64,000 nucleotides of DNA from Oscillatoria sp. SIO1A7 (lineage in GTDB: Bacteria > Cyanobacteriota > Cyanobacteriia > Cyanobacteriales > Laspinemataceae), in NCBI GenBank assembly GCA_010672965.1, contig JAAHFN010000027.1, forward strand, positions 59,929-123,928, read 5' to 3'. Numbering within the stretch: the stretch's first letter is position 1; every line of letters starts with the position of its first letter. The notes under the pieces are model-generated. The model saw only the letters and a list, made by a program, of their open reading frames with translations, was not told the origin of the DNA and searched no databases. Both the position numbers and the translations under genes were made by a program. This document shows positions 36,159-44,973 of the stretch, in pieces.

Positions 36159-37445
36159 ATGACAGAAAGACCAGGAAAAATTCTGCGCAAACGTTATCGA
36201 ATTGTCAGGCGGCTAGGCTCCGGAAGACTCGGCGCTACCTTCTTAGCCGAGGATATGGATATACCGGACAATCCTCGATGCGTTGTCAAGAAGTTCTCGG
36301 TTCTATACGAATATCGTAAAGGGCCGTCAGCCCGAAAACTGCTGGACAGGGAAGGAGAAATGCTGTCGCGTTTAGGCGAACATCCTCAAATACCGCAACT
36401 TCTGGCCTACTTTGAAGAATATCGAGATTTCTATTTTGTTTGGGAATTTATTGAAGGGCACGATCTGAATTATGAATTAAGGTCAGGAAATAGATGGAGC
36501 GAGACTGAAACTGTCGCTCTCTTGAAAGAAGTTCTAGAAATTTTAGTATTTTTTCACAACCAACGTTTCATACACCGAGATATCAAGCCTGACAACTTAA
36601 TCAGACGCCAGTCTGACGGCAAGATTGTTATTCTGATTGGTTCCTGGACGTTCAGGAATCTCACCTTAGAAGACAAATCGCTTAAGTCGTATCCTATAAT
36701 TGGTACGCCAGGTTATATGCCACCCGAACAGGCTCGTGGCCGCCCGCGCCTAAACAGCGACATTTATGCTCTGGGAATGGTTGCCATCCAAGCGCTCACC
36801 GGAGTAACGCCTAACGACTTGCCGACAGATCCTGAAACTGGCGAGTTGGTTTGGCACGACATGGCAAAAGCCTCAGACAGGCTAGCAAACGTTTTAAACA
36901 GAATGGTGCGGTACGATTTCAGGGATCGCTACCAGTCAGCGCGTGAGGTTTTGTACAGCTTGGAATTGCGATCGAAGAATTTTGCTGACGCTCCGCAGCC
37001 TCGACCTGCTCCACTGATGATGGATGCTGCTTGGGAGCTTCGTAGACAATTTGCTAACCCGCCATTAAGAAGACATCTAAGAAGCAATGATTTGTATCGC
37101 AAAGATAATGCAAATGTCTGGAAAAGCGGGGACAAGGCCATTGCCCTAGCTGCAGGCGGTGCTTTTTTGGGAGGTCTGACAGCTCAGCTAACCGGAGCCG
37201 CGATAGGCACTTGTCTTGGAGCTATTTTTGGTTATTTTTATGGAGAAGATGGAGCGGCCTCGTCTTATCCCGCCTCTTCAGACGGAGAAAGTAGGGACAA
37301 TATTTGGAAACGCGGCGATCGCCTGATTGTTTTTGCTTCTGGAGGTGTCTTGCTGGGTGGATTGATAGCTCAACTACCGGGAGCCATCATGGGCGCTACC
37401 CTTGGAGCTGCCTTTGGGCTGCTGGCCAAAATCGATACCAACTAG
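36159..37445 (+). CDS. Kinase-like protein lacking the DFG motif (probable pseudokinase) with glycine-zipper membrane tail
   Basis: The N-terminal 270 residues of this 428-aa protein form a Ser/Thr kinase fold: glycine loop LGSGRLGATF, the ATP-binding lysine in CVVKKF, HRD at H139-D141 (FIHRDIKPDNLI), and a GTPGYMPPEQA activation segment. Where IDFGTVK is expected, the sequence is IGSWTFR, so the metal-binding DFG Asp is Gly (G161-S162-W163). Without it phosphotransfer should be greatly impaired. The C-terminal third has two similar glycine-rich membrane hairpins (GGAFLGGLTAQLTGAAIG and GGVLLGGLIAQLPGAIMG), each after a WK(S/R)GD motif, which point to a membrane anchor. A 95-aa membrane protein follows after 19 bases, probably co-transcribed. 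Confidence 0.85.
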   Translation: MTERPGKILRKRYRIVRRLGSGRLGATFLAEDMDIPDNPRCVVKKFSVLYEYRKGPSARKLLDREGEMLSRLGEHPQIPQLLAYFEEYRDFYFVWEFIEGHDLNYELRSGNRWSETETVALLKEVLEILVFFHNQRFIHRDIKPDNLIRRQSDGKIVILIGSWTFRNLTLEDKSLKSYPIIGTPGYMPPEQARGRPRLNSDIYALGMVAIQALTGVTPNDLPTDPETGELVWHDMAKASDRLANVLNRMVRYDFRDRYQSAREVLYSLELRSKNFADAPQPRPAPLMMDAAWELRRQFANPPLRRHLRSNDLYRKDNANVWKSGDKAIALAAGGAFLGGLTAQLTGAAIGTCLGAIFGYFYGEDGAASSYPASSDGESRDNIWKRGDRLIVFASGGVLLGGLIAQLPGAIMGATLGAAFGLLAKIDTN

Positions 37446-37464
37446 CTAAAGGGTAAGTTACTGT

Positions 37465-37752
37465 ATGAATTTGTATTGGAGACTAATTGCCTGGGGCTCA
37501 TCAACCCTATTAATTTTTATAGTTCACTTCTGGCTAGGAAGGAAACGGCGCAATCTAGACTTGCAGCTAACAGAGTTTATAATTTTAGCGCTAGGTATCG
37601 GCAGCATAGTATCAAGCTGGAGCGTCGTACATCAGGTGCTAACATCAAAGTGTGTTGTAGAACTGATGGACTTTGACATTATTACCCTAGTTCTGGGTGC
37701 CGCGTCTGTAACCTGGGTATCTATTCGGGAAATATATAATCTTTTTAAGTAG
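37465..37752 (+). CDS. Small membrane protein, unknown
   Basis: The 95-aa product has a hydrophobic N-terminal segment (LIAWGSSTLLIFIVHFWLG), a central one (FIILALGIGSIVSSWSVV) and a third (IITLVLGAASVTWV). The gene starts 19 bases after the kinase-like gene and is likely in the same transcript. I recognise no family. Confidence 0.6.
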   Translation: MNLYWRLIAWGSSTLLIFIVHFWLGRKRRNLDLQLTEFIILALGIGSIVSSWSVVHQVLTSKCVVELMDFDIITLVLGAASVTWVSIREIYNLFK

Positions 37753-37856
37753 CTAAGCGCCAACCTTGATTCGCAAGATTTCCCAATAAAATCTCTGCAT
37801 GTCCCTCTAGTAGTATGTCAAGGCAGTTTTGAAAATTAAACGATTTCGCAATCTAC

Positions 37857-37899
37857 CCGATGCCCAATGCCCAATGCCCAATTCCCAATTCCCAATGTC
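37857..37899. repeat. Heptamer repeats (AATGCCC / AATTCCC)
   Basis: About five tandem copies of a CCAATGC/CCAATTC heptamer lie just past the 3' end of the DUF433 pseudogene. The same unit occurs at 13532-13571. Confidence 0.6.
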
Positions 37900-37900
37900 T

Positions 37901-38281
37901 TCATGCTTCTAGCTCGTGTCTAGCTTTTTGCTCTTGAAGTTTTGCCCAAAGAGCCTCTTGACCTGGCTTGGGAGATGTCTTTGCAGCACGGGCAAAACGT
38001 TCGCGATTGCGCTCTTCCCAGTACCGCCGATTTTCCTCAGCTTGCTTGAGAACGAGTCGATACTATGCTTCGACTTCAAGATGATTTGCTTCAATATAGG
38101 ACAAAGCAGCGTTAATCTGCTCTTCTGTTAGATCGAGCAAAGAGCGGATGAACTTCGGGGGGTACTTAGCCGTAACATAGTCCATCACGTCGTAGAGGGT
38201 TATGCGAGTGCCAGAAATCGTCAAGCCTCGCTCTGTACGGATGATGTTTGGTCTGCGATCGCATAGTGAAGTCATACCCAT
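37901..38281 (-). pseudogene. DUF433 (antitoxin-like) gene interrupted by an in-frame TAG
   Basis: From 38281 the minus strand encodes a DUF433 domain (IIRTERGLTISGTRITLYDV, MDYVTAKYPPKFIRSLLDLT, EEQINAALSYIEANHLEVEA), then TAG at 38065-38063. The same frame continues YRLVLKQAEENRRYWEERNR, ERFARAAKTSPKPGQEALWA, KLQEQKARHELEA to TGA at 37903-37901. The continuation is the usual charged C-terminal tail of cyanobacterial DUF433 proteins, so the intact gene would have been 126 codons and a single GAG to TAG change broke it. DUF433 proteins are winged-helix-like and often partner VapC-type toxins; none is nearby. The 72-aa front half could still be made. Confidence 0.75.
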
Positions 38282-38779
38282 AGCCTCTCAAGCCATCTAG
38301 GAATCAATATTATCGTAACTCACAAATCTGCCACAAATTTATTTCTAGTACCGAAACGCTAAGAGGACAGTTGATTCGAGTCGTTCGTCCGCAACGATTG
38401 GGGAAGGGTAGCGATCGCAGCAACTATAAAAGAAAAATAATAATCGCAACAAGAGCGATCTATTTTCCCGAGCATCGCCTTAGATACTTTCAAGGGTCCT
38501 ATAGCAAACCTAGATGGGAACCCACCCACACCGCCCGCAGGAGGGGAAGGGAAGCGATCGCAGGACCAGAGAAACCCGGTGACTCATGCAGGCACCGGGT
38601 TTCTTACATATGGCAATTTGGAATTGCGATATCTTACCCGAGTCAGTCAGGCTCTCATAAAAGTAGGGAGGTGGAGGTTTTAGGTGCTAACTTTTTCAAT
38701 AAGGCAAAATAAGATTGAATTTTCAAGGGAGAATTGACCCAAGAGCGGGATAGCAGCAATTGTCTGAAGTAGCAGAATA
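38282..38779. other. Intergenic region with a CCGGG hairpin
   Basis: No gene is supported here. AGAAACCCGGTG (38570-38581) pairs exactly with CACCGGGTTTCT (38593-38604), an 11-base loop version of the CCGGG hairpin family. HIP1-like CGATCG sites are scattered through it. The segment contains the promoter of the coiled-coil/TPR gene at 38780, but I cannot place it. Confidence 0.5.
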
Positions 38780-41764
38780 ATGAATAAGCAACCTAGTTCG
38801 CTAGACATTTTAGAAATAGTAGCCGTTTTAGGGTCCATTGGTGGGGCGGCGGTCGCGATCGCCCTAGATAAGTTAGTTTGGGCAGCGGTGCCAATGTCCG
38901 CATCCCTGGGACTAAATTTCCTAAATCGAAAACGAGCAATTAATGATGCGATTATTCGGATCGAGCGGCAAGTGTCCGCAAAGGTGGAAATGTTGCAGGG
39001 CCAAGTGAAAGCTTTGCCAGCTCAGTCGGATATGCGATCGGTGCAATCCAGCTTGGAGAATCTATCGGCAAGTCTGGCGGGGTTGCAGAGTCGGGTGCCA
39101 AAAGTCCAACCTCCGAACCCGACGGTAGAACTGAATACCCTGCGCCAAGATATCGCCGGACTGCGCTCCCAATATAGCAATATGCACGATTTTCTGGCGG
39201 GATTGCGCGATCGCCTAGAAACTTTGCCGGCTCCCGACAGGCTAGAGCAAATGGAAATAGCCCTCAATACTTTAGAGGAAAAAATGGCTCAGATGCCAGC
39301 TAAGCTCCAGAAACTGAGCGCGAGCGGCAGCGGGCAAGACCTAACCTCGATTGTGTCGCAAATTTCCCAACTTCAAGACCGCTTGAATGCTTTGCCAGAG
39401 GCAGAAATAGCCGAAATAAAAAGTCAGTTAGAGGAAATCAAGATAACATCGGATCGACTGACTGGCGAAATACAAAATCTGGCAGATAGAGAGGAATTGT
39501 CTTCTTTGGTTTCTGCTTTTGAGCAGCTACAGCAGAAGCAAATCGATCTGGAGGAAGCGGGGGTTATCTCCTCCTCGTCCAATATGGCCAGCCAGCTAGA
39601 AGAGGCTAGGAGCCTAGCGAGCAGACTGGAGGAATTATCTGCATCTTCAGAAACTGCTGATTTGTCGAGCGTAGAATCATCTTTGCATAAGATTGCCCTA
39701 TCGGTGCAGGAGTTCAAGGAAGAGCTAGAAAATCGAGTCTTGCTATTGGAAGAAACTTTCCAAGCTAAATACGAGAATGTGGATTCTATGCAGCAGAATC
39801 TCTCGGAACTTCAGGGATCGGCAGAGAAGCTCTCCGACGATATGGCTGCTATCCAAGGGGAGCGCAATAATTTAGCAGAAATGCAAGCAGAAATAGCAGG
39901 GCTGCGATCGGGAGTGGAATCGGCGGCTGGATTGCGCTTAGCAATAGACGCTCTTTCTAGCGAGGTAAGCAAGAGCCGGGAATCGGGATTGCTAGAAACT
40001 CTGAGCGAATCCCATAGTCAGCTTCAGCAAAGGCTAGATGAATTGGCAGCTCAGCTACAGTCGGGAAACATTTCTTTAGCAAAAGATGTCGAGACTGCCC
40101 GCGAAGAAATGCAGGCAATTAGGGAGGCGACGAACAAACTAGAGGAAGATATGCGCTCTGCAGTGCGGCAGTCAGAGCTGGCAAATGCAAAGCAAACTCT
40201 GCTGGAAACTATACAGCAAATTCAAGCGGGAGTCGAGGATTCTTCCAAGGCACCGAGTAATGCAGAAATAGAAAGTTTAATCGATAGCGCCTTAGACCAA
40301 TCTCTCGGCCAGTTTAAGCAAATGGTTGCTGGCAGCAGCGCGGCGCGAGCTAAAATAGTTTTCGACCGACCGGGAATAAAAGCTTGGTTAGAGGAAGCTC
40401 TGCTAGAGACCGAGGAGCGACTGGTTATAGTTTGTCCTTGGCTGTCGAGGCAGGTCGTCGAGGAGTTGCTAGATAAATTCGAGGCATTTCTAGAGCGCGA
40501 TGGAACTCTGGAAATAGGCTGGGGTCATTTGCAGGATATAGAAGTTGGTAATTTCCCCCTGCGAGCTAACCATCAGTGGGAAACCGGAAACAGAGGCGAT
40601 CGCAGCAATTTATACGACGCGCTTAATTTACTAGAACAGCTCAAAGAGAAATACCCCGATAGGGTAAAAGTGAAAATTCTGGGCACCCATGAAAACTATT
40701 TAGTTTCCGATACCTCATGGGCTTGGATTGCCAGCGATAATTTTTTATCCGCCGATCCGCAATTCCCAGAAAGAGAAGTAGCATTGCGCGTCACCGATCC
40801 GCAGATTATCGAGAGTTTAATCAATCGCTTTTACGATCCAGAACTGAATCCCGCTACGGCGAAAGCTTATTACAATCGAGGATTCGAGCGCTTGGATATG
40901 GGGGATTTTGAAGGAGCCCTAGAAGATTACGATCGCTCTATACAGCTAAATCCCCAGCAAGCGACTGCTTATAATAACCGGGCTATGGCTAAGTATAACT
41001 TAGCTAATCCCGAGGGAGCGATAGAAGATTATACCAAGGCGCTCCGCCTAAACTCGACGGAATGGGTAACCTATTTTAATCGAGGAGTTGCCCGCTATCA
41101 CCTTGAGGATTATCAGGGAGCGATCGCCGATTACAATGATGCCATTCGTCTGGCACCAGAAGAAACAACTATCTATTTTCAACGGGCAGAAGCTTATCGC
41201 CAGATGGGAGCTTATGAAGAAGCAATAGCCTCTTATTCAGACTTAATAGAGCGATCGGCAGATGCCGTTGCTTACAACAATCGGGGCTTAGCTCGCTATA
41301 ATTTGGAAGACTATCAGGGGAGCATCGACGATTACACTCAAGCTTTGCGCCTGAAACCGTCGGATGCCGTATCTTACTCCAATCGCGGCGTTGCCCGCTT
41401 AAAAGCTGGGGACGCTCGGGGAGCGGTTCGCGATTTTGACAAAGCTATAGAACTTAACCCAGAATATGCCAGTGCCTACAACAACCGGGGGCTAGCTTGC
41501 TCCTCTCTTGACGATCGCCCTGCAGCTATAGAAGACTTGCGCAAAGCCGCCGAACTCTTTGAAGCAGCAGGAGATATCTACGGCAGCAACCAAGTTAAGG
41601 ATGCTCTCCAAAAAATGGATGCCGAGCTTTCAACTCCCAGCGGTCAGCTCGGGGCAGAAGAACTCTCAGCAGAGGATCTATCTGTAGAAGAACTCTCAGT
41701 AGAGGATCTCTCATCAGAGGATCTATCTGCCGTTAGCCCCGAGCAGGAGAGCGATTCTCCTTAA
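38780..41764 (+). CDS. Membrane-anchored coiled-coil, PLD-like and TPR protein
   Basis: The 994-aa protein has an N-terminal double hydrophobic segment (ILEIVAVLGSIGGAAVAIAL and LVWAAVPMSASLGLNFL), which probably anchors it, a long heptad-rich coiled coil (about 55-510), and a phospholipase D-like domain (about 530-690). In the PLD-like domain the HKD motif is altered to HENYLVSD with an ASDNFLS strand, so the catalytic Lys is Asn. Seven TPR repeats follow (about 696-936, for example AYNNRGLARYNLEDYQGSID), then a Ser/Glu/Asp-rich tail of VEELSVEDLS units. The PLD-like domain may bind rather than cut phosphodiesters. A related N-terminal module occurs in the gene at 41983. The role is unknown; a scaffold at a membrane is plausible. 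Confidence 0.85.
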   Translation: MNKQPSSLDILEIVAVLGSIGGAAVAIALDKLVWAAVPMSASLGLNFLNRKRAINDAIIRIERQVSAKVEMLQGQVKALPAQSDMRSVQSSLENLSASLAGLQSRVPKVQPPNPTVELNTLRQDIAGLRSQYSNMHDFLAGLRDRLETLPAPDRLEQMEIALNTLEEKMAQMPAKLQKLSASGSGQDLTSIVSQISQLQDRLNALPEAEIAEIKSQLEEIKITSDRLTGEIQNLADREELSSLVSAFEQLQQKQIDLEEAGVISSSSNMASQLEEARSLASRLEELSASSETADLSSVESSLHKIALSVQEFKEELENRVLLLEETFQAKYENVDSMQQNLSELQGSAEKLSDDMAAIQGERNNLAEMQAEIAGLRSGVESAAGLRLAIDALSSEVSKSRESGLLETLSESHSQLQQRLDELAAQLQSGNISLAKDVETAREEMQAIREATNKLEEDMRSAVRQSELANAKQTLLETIQQIQAGVEDSSKAPSNAEIESLIDSALDQSLGQFKQMVAGSSAARAKIVFDRPGIKAWLEEALLETEERLVIVCPWLSRQVVEELLDKFEAFLERDGTLEIGWGHLQDIEVGNFPLRANHQWETGNRGDRSNLYDALNLLEQLKEKYPDRVKVKILGTHENYLVSDTSWAWIASDNFLSADPQFPEREVALRVTDPQIIESLINRFYDPELNPATAKAYYNRGFERLDMGDFEGALEDYDRSIQLNPQQATAYNNRAMAKYNLANPEGAIEDYTKALRLNSTEWVTYFNRGVARYHLEDYQGAIADYNDAIRLAPEETTIYFQRAEAYRQMGAYEEAIASYSDLIERSADAVAYNNRGLARYNLEDYQGSIDDYTQALRLKPSDAVSYSNRGVARLKAGDARGAVRDFDKAIELNPEYASAYNNRGLACSSLDDRPAAIEDLRKAAELFEAAGDIYGSNQVKDALQKMDAELSTPSGQLGAEELSAEDLSVEELSVEDLSSEDLSAVSPEQESDSP

Positions 41765-41982
41765 GAGGCGGGAGTGTGGGGAGTGTGGGGAGGGTGGGAA
41801 GTGTGGGGAGGGTGGGAAGTGTGGGAAGGGTGGGGAGAGACAGGAGTATGGGGAGCGAGGGAATTTTTTGAGAGTTCCTCCCCCACCTCCCACACTTCCC
41901 CCACACCCCACACCCTACACCCTACACCCTACACCCTAATTTTATAAATAGCAAAAACCCAGACGGGGGTGTCAATCTAACC
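41765..41982. repeat. GTGTGGGGA / CACCCTACA repeat spacer
   Basis: The spacer consists of G-rich GTGTGGGGAGGGTGGGAA units followed by C-rich TCCCACACTTCCCCC and ACACCCTAC units, so the two halves can pair. No terminator-like T-run is seen. Confidence 0.6.
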
Positions 41983-42816
41983 ATGCAAAAAATCGAGGCC
42001 AAAAATTTCAAAGAAGTAGGAAAGGCCAGTTTCAAACCAGTTCTGACGCGGCACTGGCTAGAACTATCAGAATACGCATCTATAGGAGTATCTGCTATAG
42101 GTACAATTGTGGCTGCCTTTTCCAGCCAAGTCGCTTATGCGGCAACTCCTCTAACAGTGGCTATGGCTCTAAATGTCGCGAACCGATATCGGCTCTCTCA
42201 GGAGAGGGAACGCAATACAATAGCTTTTCAAGCCCAGCCGCAGCGAGCGATCGCGATCGCCAATGCTCCTCCCGAATTAGTTGAAGACCCCCAAGATTCT
42301 GCAACTGCCGAGACAACCACAGCCATCCAGTCTCTCCCAGATTGGTTGCCCGAGATTAAAGCCAACCTCTGGGAACTGGAAAAAACATGTACTAGGTTGG
42401 AAAAAAATTCCCTCACTGAAGAAGACTGGGGCATAATGAATGTCCGACTTTTGTTGCTTAAGCTGGCAATAGAAGAGCAGCTTGCCGCATATAAAGATAC
42501 CACGAAAGATTCAGCATCTACAGTCTCGGTATCTACAGATACTCAATCAGATGCTCAATTGGTACAATCCCAGTCTGTCGGCCTTCAGTCTCTAGATGCA
42601 GATCGTCTAGAACAGTATGAGGCTCGCCTGCAAGATCTAGAGCGCAAAAACCAAGAGATAATTAAGCCCTATTTACTGCGCTTGAGCAATGCTATGAAGC
42701 AATTGCGACAAAACAACCGCGAAAACTACGATCGCCTCCAGCTTGTAGGGGAGCGAGTCCAAAAATTGCAAGAGGCGATCGTTTTGTTTAAAACCCAATT
42801 AGACAAAACTCAATAA
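41983..42816 (+). CDS. Coiled-coil membrane protein, related to the N-terminus of the upstream TPR protein
   Basis: The 277-aa product has the paired hydrophobic segment (LELSEYASIGVSAIGTIVAA and YAATPLTVAMALNVANRYRL) matching in pattern the start of the 994-aa protein (ILEIVAVLGSIGGAAVAIAL, AAVPMSASLGLNFLNRKRA). Long heptad-rich helices follow (about 115-165 and 200-275). No enzymatic motif is present. The two genes are neighbours on the same strand and probably arose from the same module. Co-assembly through coiled coils is plausible but unproven. Confidence 0.75.
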   Translation: MQKIEAKNFKEVGKASFKPVLTRHWLELSEYASIGVSAIGTIVAAFSSQVAYAATPLTVAMALNVANRYRLSQERERNTIAFQAQPQRAIAIANAPPELVEDPQDSATAETTTAIQSLPDWLPEIKANLWELEKTCTRLEKNSLTEEDWGIMNVRLLLLKLAIEEQLAAYKDTTKDSASTVSVSTDTQSDAQLVQSQSVGLQSLDADRLEQYEARLQDLERKNQEIIKPYLLRLSNAMKQLRQNNRENYDRLQLVGERVQKLQEAIVLFKTQLDKTQ

Positions 42817-42882
42817 ATAGATACTGTTTTTATCGCTTGGCGTTAGCTTTAGCATAATCAATCGCAGTAATTGAGAATTCGG

Positions 42883-44055
42883 CTATTGCCAATATTTGCA
42901 AGCGGCATAAGCAAGGGTAACGACGCCAGTAACTATAGCAGATTCGTCAGCTTCAAACTTGGGATGGTGCAGGGGATAATTTTTTCCGTTCTCTAGACCG
43001 ACGCCGAGACGAAACATCGTTCCGGGAGAGGATTCTAGATAAACGGAAAAATCTTCTGCACCCAGAGAAGGCTCTGACATAATTTGCACTGCCGGGGAAC
43101 CCCAAGCCTCTACTGCTGCGTTTTCTACTAACTGAGTCAGATGCAGATCGTTTTGTACCGAGGGTATGCCGCGAGTGTAATTTACTTCCCAGTTCGCGCC
43201 ATAGGTCTGGCAGACATTCGCAACAATTTTCTCTATCCACTCGGGCAGAGCGGCATGGGTTTCGGGATGGAGCGATCGCACCATTCCCACCATTTTCACT
43301 CGGTCGGCAATTACATTGGCAGCGCTGCCCCCGCTAATCTTGCCAATAGTCAGCACCACTGGGCGCAAGGGATTTTGAGTGCGGCTAATTGCTTGTTGGA
43401 GGGTAGTCATTACTTGTGCCGCAATCCAAATCGCATCAATACCCTCATGGGGACGGCCGCCGTGACCGGCTTCGCCAATAATTATAATTTCCAAATAGTC
43501 TGCTGCAGCAGTTAGCGCCCCATATTTAATTCCCACTTTTCCGGCTGGAATCTTAGGCCAAACACGAACGCCCAAAACTCCCGTTACCCCATCCATTGCG
43601 TCGTCTTCGACCATCCAGCTCGCACCTTTAGCAATTTCCTCGGCCGGTTGAAACAAGAAACGCACTTTTCCAGGACTCGGTGCTAGCTCCGAGAGAATCA
43701 TCGCCGTACCCAAACCCACGGTAGTATGAATGTCGCGACCGGAAGTATGCATTATCCCGGCTTGCTGCGACGCATACTCTAAACCCGTTTTTTCTATAAT
43801 AGGCAGGGCATCCATATCGGTGCGAATTGCTAGCACTCTATCGTCAGTCCCAAGACCAGCCAACTCTGCGATCGCTCCGGTTCTACCCACTCCCTCTCTA
43901 ACCTGGAGGCCGCAGGAAGAAAGTACCCCAGCCAGATAAGCTGCTGTCTGATATTCTTGGCCGCTTAGTTCTGGGTGGCTGTGGAAATGTCGCCTAATCT
44001 CAATTAGGCGTGGAGCTAGTTTTTCGGCCAACTCTTTAATTTGGGTCAAAGTCAT
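42883..44055 (-). CDS. M20D-family amidohydrolase homologue with three metal ligands replaced
   Basis: About 390 aa with the full M20D fold (N-acyl-amino acid / IAA-amino acid hydrolase type): RTDMDALPI, FLFQPAEEIAKGAS, a GHGGRPHEGID dimerisation domain and the C-terminal SLGAEDFSVYL and YPLHHPKF. The family's metal site normally reads HxCGHDxHT and GxHVxP. Here it reads HTSGRDIHT and GVRVWP (numbered from the TTG at 44061: Cys to S107, His to R109, His to R166). Each change needs only one base. The remaining Glu and C-terminal His are retained. Without three of five ligands, the di-metal chemistry should fail. The ORF is intact over full length, so it may be a pseudoenzyme with a retained structural or binding role. 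Start is ATG at 44055; a TTG at 44061 is also possible. Confidence 0.85.
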   Translation of the reverse strand: MTLTQIKELAEKLAPRLIEIRRHFHSHPELSGQEYQTAAYLAGVLSSCGLQVREGVGRTGAIAELAGLGTDDRVLAIRTDMDALPIIEKTGLEYASQQAGIMHTSGRDIHTTVGLGTAMILSELAPSPGKVRFLFQPAEEIAKGASWMVEDDAMDGVTGVLGVRVWPKIPAGKVGIKYGALTAAADYLEIIIIGEAGHGGRPHEGIDAIWIAAQVMTTLQQAISRTQNPLRPVVLTIGKISGGSAANVIADRVKMVGMVRSLHPETHAALPEWIEKIVANVCQTYGANWEVNYTRGIPSVQNDLHLTQLVENAAVEAWGSPAVQIMSEPSLGAEDFSVYLESSPGTMFRLGVGLENGKNYPLHHPKFEADESAIVTGVVTLAYAACKYWQ

Positions 44056-44076
44056 AGTCAAAACTTAAAATAAAAA

Positions 44077-44104
44077 ACTCGGACTTCTCTAGGCAAGTCC
44101 GAGT
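44077..44104 (-). terminator. Rho-independent terminator for the minus-strand DUF1400 gene
   Basis: On the minus strand, ACTCGGACTT pairs with AAGTCCGAGT (10 base pairs, 8-base loop), followed by a T-rich run. It lies just past the stop codon of the gene at 44160-44774. A second inverted pair (GCGCCCTG with CAGGGCGC) lies between them. Confidence 0.8.
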
Positions 44105-44159
44105 CCCGCGCCCTGGGGGTTTGGTTTTATTCAATAAAGACCGGGGCAGGGCGCTTAGA

Positions 44160-44774
44160 TTAACAAATTATCTCGGCTAGGCTATCTTGCACGAAAGCCG
44201 CACCTTTTCTGGCTCCATCTACTAGGAAGCTAACTTGGCCGTAGGCTTTCTGTAGGTTCCTAGTATTGATATATAGCTCTTGAGCCGGATACTTTTGAAT
44301 AATTTCCAAAAGAGATATCTTGCGATCGTCAGCAGCAGAGAGAACGAGAGTTGACCGCAAAGCCTCGATCACTTTCCTACGGGAAGGCGTATGAATGGTT
44401 TGACCGATTTCATAGAGGAATAATTCCCCAACAATAAAGTTGAGGGTATTATCCAGAGTTTTTGGATTTGCTGGTATATTCTGGGTTAATACAGTACGAA
44501 AAGCATCTCTATCTTGACCGGCTATACCTGTAATGAATCGGATAGTTTTCGAGGCTTCACCCGTATCGGCGAATTCTTCTAGTTCTTCTACAGAAAGAGG
44601 CAATTGTTGGGGTCCGTAGTACAGCACCACTTTTTTAGCAGCAGCAGTGCCGGTGTTGGCGAACACAACCATAGAGACAGTTGCCAGAAAGACGGCTAGG
44701 GATAAGGATAAAAACCTAAACCACTTTTTGGGTCTCTGGATGAAATTGATGATACTCTGAAAGCGGAATTTCAT
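44160..44774 (-). CDS. Exported DUF1400 protein
   Basis: The 204-aa protein has a hydrophobic signal-like segment (FRFLSLSLAVFLATVSMVVF, cleavage plausible after ANTGTAAA). A DUF1400 domain follows: VVLYYGPQQLPLSVEELEEF, FADTGEASKTIRFITGIAGQ, LNFIVGELFLYEIGQTIHT and a final QVSFLVDGARKGA. DUF1400 often sits at the N-terminus of cyanobacterial alpha/beta hydrolases; here it is the whole protein. An AGGAGTG ribosome site precedes the ATG at 44774. A paralogue lies 200 bases upstream on the same strand, with which it shares fold and order of motifs. The biochemical role is unknown. Confidence 0.8.
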   Translation of the reverse strand: MKFRFQSIINFIQRPKKWFRFLSLSLAVFLATVSMVVFANTGTAAAKKVVLYYGPQQLPLSVEELEEFADTGEASKTIRFITGIAGQDRDAFRTVLTQNIPANPKTLDNTLNFIVGELFLYEIGQTIHTPSRRKVIEALRSTLVLSAADDRKISLLEIIQKYPAQELYINTRNLQKAYGQVSFLVDGARKGAAFVQDSLAEIIC

Positions 44775-44973
44775 ATAGTCACTCCTGAAGGATTAATCAT
44801 CCTTGTTCGGACAATATTCGATTGGGATGCAATTAGATTGGGATGATCCCTGGGTTTCTGAGATAATGCCTATCCAAAAAAGATATGTTTGAGATTGCTG
44901 GATATCCTAAGATAATTTCAGAGGCAGGGTTTATATCCTACCTCTTTTCAAAGCCTTTACCTACCTTGTTGGC

